NCBI RefSeq assembly: GCF_002215035.1
Contig: NZ_NKFP01000006.1
Span: forward strand, 2,385,080-2,449,079
Source: Leptolyngbya ohadii IS1
GTDB lineage: Bacteria; Cyanobacteriota; Cyanobacteriia; Elainellales; Elainellaceae
Direction: 5' to 3'
DNA: 64,000 nucleotides
Each line of letters starts with the position of its first letter. Position 1 is the stretch's first letter. Under the pieces are notes generated by a model, which saw nothing but the letters and a program-made list of their open reading frames with translations, was not told the origin of the DNA and did no database searches. Made by a program: the position numbers and the translations under genes. This document shows positions 61,977-64,000 of this stretch, piece after piece.

Positions 61977-64000
61977 ATGGTATCTGCTGTGTTCGTTAAA
62001 TCTTTGGTTGTAGTTGATGCCAATGTTGATGACTATCAAAGCTTAGTAAGGGGCATCAGCTCTGAGTATGATGTGTTAGTGCTGGAGTCGAGCCAGGATG
62101 GCGTACAGCAAATTACCAAGGCACTAAACGATCGCCCCACCATTGAATCGCTTCACATCATTGCTCACGGTGCCCCCGGTACTCTCTTCCTGGGCAACAC
62201 CACACTGAGTCTACAAACCCTCGATCGCTATTCCTGGGAGCTGCAATCCTGGTCGATCCAATCCCTGGGTTTGTATAGCTGTAATGTGGCAGCGGGAGAC
62301 GCCGGAGCCGAATTTGTCGAGAAACTTCACGCTTTGACTGGAGCAGGCATTTCTGCCTCTACCAAGCTTTTCGGTGCCCATAACCTCGGCGGCAACTGGG
62401 AATTAGATACAGCGATCGGTAAGGGAGCAGAACCGCTGGCGATCGCACCCGATGTCATGAATGCCTACAATCACGTCCTGGAACTGCCCGCCGCACGGAG
62501 TGCAGAAGTAAGCGGCAACGTCTTCCTGGGCGGTAACTACATTGAGCTAGGACTCAGACCAGACGGTGCATTCAACACAACCGTTGCCAAACCCACTGGC
62601 TTCTTTGGCGCGATGGGCAGCGGCGTTGGTATGAGCGTTGACCTGGATGGCTTTGGGGCTGGCACGGTCAACCCTGGTGACTACTTCATGCCCGGAACCC
62701 CGGAAGAGCGGTGGGTGATTGGCTACAGAATTGGAGGCACAACTGTCAGGGCGAGCAACGGCAACGGAGCTGCTGATATTGCCAATACTGTCGCTAACAC
62801 CTCTTCAGGCAGCACCCTCTCTGCGGTCAGTACAGGAACCCACAATTCAAGACTGCAAATTGTTCAGGAATACTCCTTCAACGAAGGCGATAAATTCTTC
62901 AAAAATACTGTAACGCTCACCAACGTTTCCACCGATGCCCTGGATAGCGTTCGCTATATGCGATCGTTTGACCCAGACAACCCGGTGAACTTCGGCGGTG
63001 CATATGCAACACTCAACACAGTGCTTGCAACGGTCGCTGTAGATGGCTATGCTCTGGTTGCGGCAAAAGCAGCACCAGGCGATCCGGCAATTGCAGCAAC
63101 TGGAAGCGAGGTGCCTGTCTTCTTCTACTCGTCTGATCCCAGAGCCGTTGGCTCTTATTTTGGCTTCGCTAACACCGATCCCTACGCAGCACAGGCTTAC
63201 GATTCTCCAGTGGCAAGGGGTGTATCAGCAACGGGTGACACCGGGATGACAATCGCCTTCGATGTGGGCACCCTAGCTGCCGGGCAGTCTACCACCTTTG
63301 TTTACTACACCAGCCTTGACCCGCGCCCCATCTCAGAAGTGCTGGGCAGCATTAACTCACTCGACCTCGTGGATGAAAGCGATACGGGTATTTCGCCCAC
63401 AGATAACGTTACAGGCGATACCACGCCAACCTTTGGCGGCTCTCTGCCTACATCTGCCGCAGGGGACACGATCAAAATCTATGCCGATGACGTACTCGTC
63501 GGTTCTGGGACGGTTGGAGCAGATGGAAAGTGGTCTGTTACAACCTCTATCCTGGGTGAAGGGGAGCGCAAGATTACCTCTACTCGTACCAGCGGTGGCA
63601 CCGAAAGCGCACCTTCTGCTCCCATCTATATCACGATCGATACGATCGCCCCAGATGCACCCACTGCACCCTTCCGATTGGCAGCGGTAGATGATACTGG
63701 CATCTCCGACAGTGACGGAATTACCACCGAAACCAATTCACTTCTCTTCAGCGGGACTCTGACGGCTGCCGAAGAAGGATTCCGCGTCAAGCTTTACAAG
63801 GGAACGACGCTCCTGGGAGAAGCGACAGTGGGTACGGGTGGTGCATGGTCTGTAACCACAAATGTCGCCCTGACTGAAGGCAGCAACGCAATTACCTACA
63901 CCATCACCGACAAGGGAGGCAACACAAGCGCCCCCTCTGCTGAATTGCCCATCGTTGTCGATACATCTGCACCGACGATCGACCCCACCGCTAAACCGGA
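61977..64000 (+). CDS. Second DUF4347 giant protein, 3' end outside window
   Basis: Open from ATG 61977 to the window edge (674 codons). Residues 1-165 align without gaps to the first paralogue: SLVVVDANVDDYQSLVRGIS, SLHIIAHGAPGTLFLG (H64), LYSCNVAAGDAG (C102), LGGNWELDTAIG. The middle, 165-460 (ARSAEVSGNVFLGGNYIELG ... FFYSSDPRAVGSYFGF, FVYYTSLD), has no counterpart in the first and is unassigned. From 465 on, Ig-like domains of Big/SwmA type begin (TPTFGGSLPTSAAGDTIKIY, and so on) and continue past the end. A type I secretion signal is expected in the missing part. Confidence 0.88.
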   Translation, partial: MVSAVFVKSLVVVDANVDDYQSLVRGISSEYDVLVLESSQDGVQQITKALNDRPTIESLHIIAHGAPGTLFLGNTTLSLQTLDRYSWELQSWSIQSLGLYSCNVAAGDAGAEFVEKLHALTGAGISASTKLFGAHNLGGNWELDTAIGKGAEPLAIAPDVMNAYNHVLELPAARSAEVSGNVFLGGNYIELGLRPDGAFNTTVAKPTGFFGAMGSGVGMSVDLDGFGAGTVNPGDYFMPGTPEERWVIGYRIGGTTVRASNGNGAADIANTVANTSSGSTLSAVSTGTHNSRLQIVQEYSFNEGDKFFKNTVTLTNVSTDALDSVRYMRSFDPDNPVNFGGAYATLNTVLATVAVDGYALVAAKAAPGDPAIAATGSEVPVFFYSSDPRAVGSYFGFANTDPYAAQAYDSPVARGVSATGDTGMTIAFDVGTLAAGQSTTFVYYTSLDPRPISEVLGSINSLDLVDESDTGISPTDNVTGDTTPTFGGSLPTSAAGDTIKIYADDVLVGSGTVGADGKWSVTTSILGEGERKITSTRTSGGTESAPSAPIYITIDTIAPDAPTAPFRLAAVDDTGISDSDGITTETNSLLFSGTLTAAEEGFRVKLYKGTTLLGEATVGTGGAWSVTTNVALTEGSNAITYTITDKGGNTSAPSAELPIVVDTSAPTIDPTAKP

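Overview
The window is chromosomal DNA of a cyanobacterium, probably filamentous and Leptolyngbya-like, though the genus is a guess. The HIP1 octamer GCGATCGC and its GATCGATC variants are scattered through coding DNA. Many products are typically cyanobacterial: a Ycf37-like TPR protein, an ABA4-like membrane protein, a SigF-type sigma factor, an EGY-like site-2 protease, a Uma2 nuclease, the RarA/unknown-domain fusion and DUF4347/RTX giant proteins. No tRNA, rRNA or CRISPR array was recognised.

Layout. 1-4 kb: end of an MBOAT acyltransferase, a divergent module of small proteins with two ribbon-helix-helix paralogues, and a REP-associated (RAYT) transposase inside its own hairpin repeats. 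4-13 kb: miaA, gyrB, three exported proteins, Mn-catalase, a PHP phosphoesterase and a Uma2 nuclease. 13-18.7 kb: the RarA fusion, a short-chain dehydrogenase and a thiolase, separated by a perfect 1008-bp palindrome (arms 16462-16965 and 16966-17469) that is followed by an 84-bp palindrome. Together they add 80 foreign residues to the thiolase and cut the N-terminus of a small membrane protein. 18.9-27.4 kb: an apparent tyrosine/homogentisate catabolic island with a plant AAE17/18-like acyl-CoA ligase, a haem-oxygenase-like metalloenzyme candidate, homogentisate dioxygenase, 4-hydroxyphenylpyruvate dioxygenase, an unassigned 300-residue protein and fumarylacetoacetase. 27.5-34 kb: exported proteins, a broken baeRF gene, a DUF2267 protein, ABA4-like, a TonB-C-like protein carrying C12 and A12 tracts, and cobH without a visible start codon. 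34-45 kb: Ycf37-like, BI-1, SigF, an FG-GAP/RTX protein, an MBL hydrolase, a site-2 protease, threonine synthase, and a toxin-antitoxin pair whose toxin has an in-frame stop. 45-57 kb: two divergent spore-photoproduct-lyase-like radical SAM enzymes, a MASE1-PAS-GGDEF cyclase, DUF99, a ferritin-like protein, queF behind an apparent attenuator, ilvC, a GT2 glycosyltransferase, a Deg-like protease fusion and tenA. 58-64 kb: two tandem DUF4347 giant genes. A relic of the tenA 3' end between them shows that they arose by tandem duplication.

The most coherent pathway is tyrosine breakdown: HPPD makes homogentisate, HGD opens the ring, FAH releases fumarate and acetoacetate, and the ligase and thiolase could carry acetoacetate to acetyl-CoA. 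No GST-type maleylacetoacetate isomerase is visible. The unassigned 300-residue protein and the haem-oxygenase-like protein sit in the pathway operons and are candidates for new steps. All functional calls are by reading translations and family memory; no search was run.
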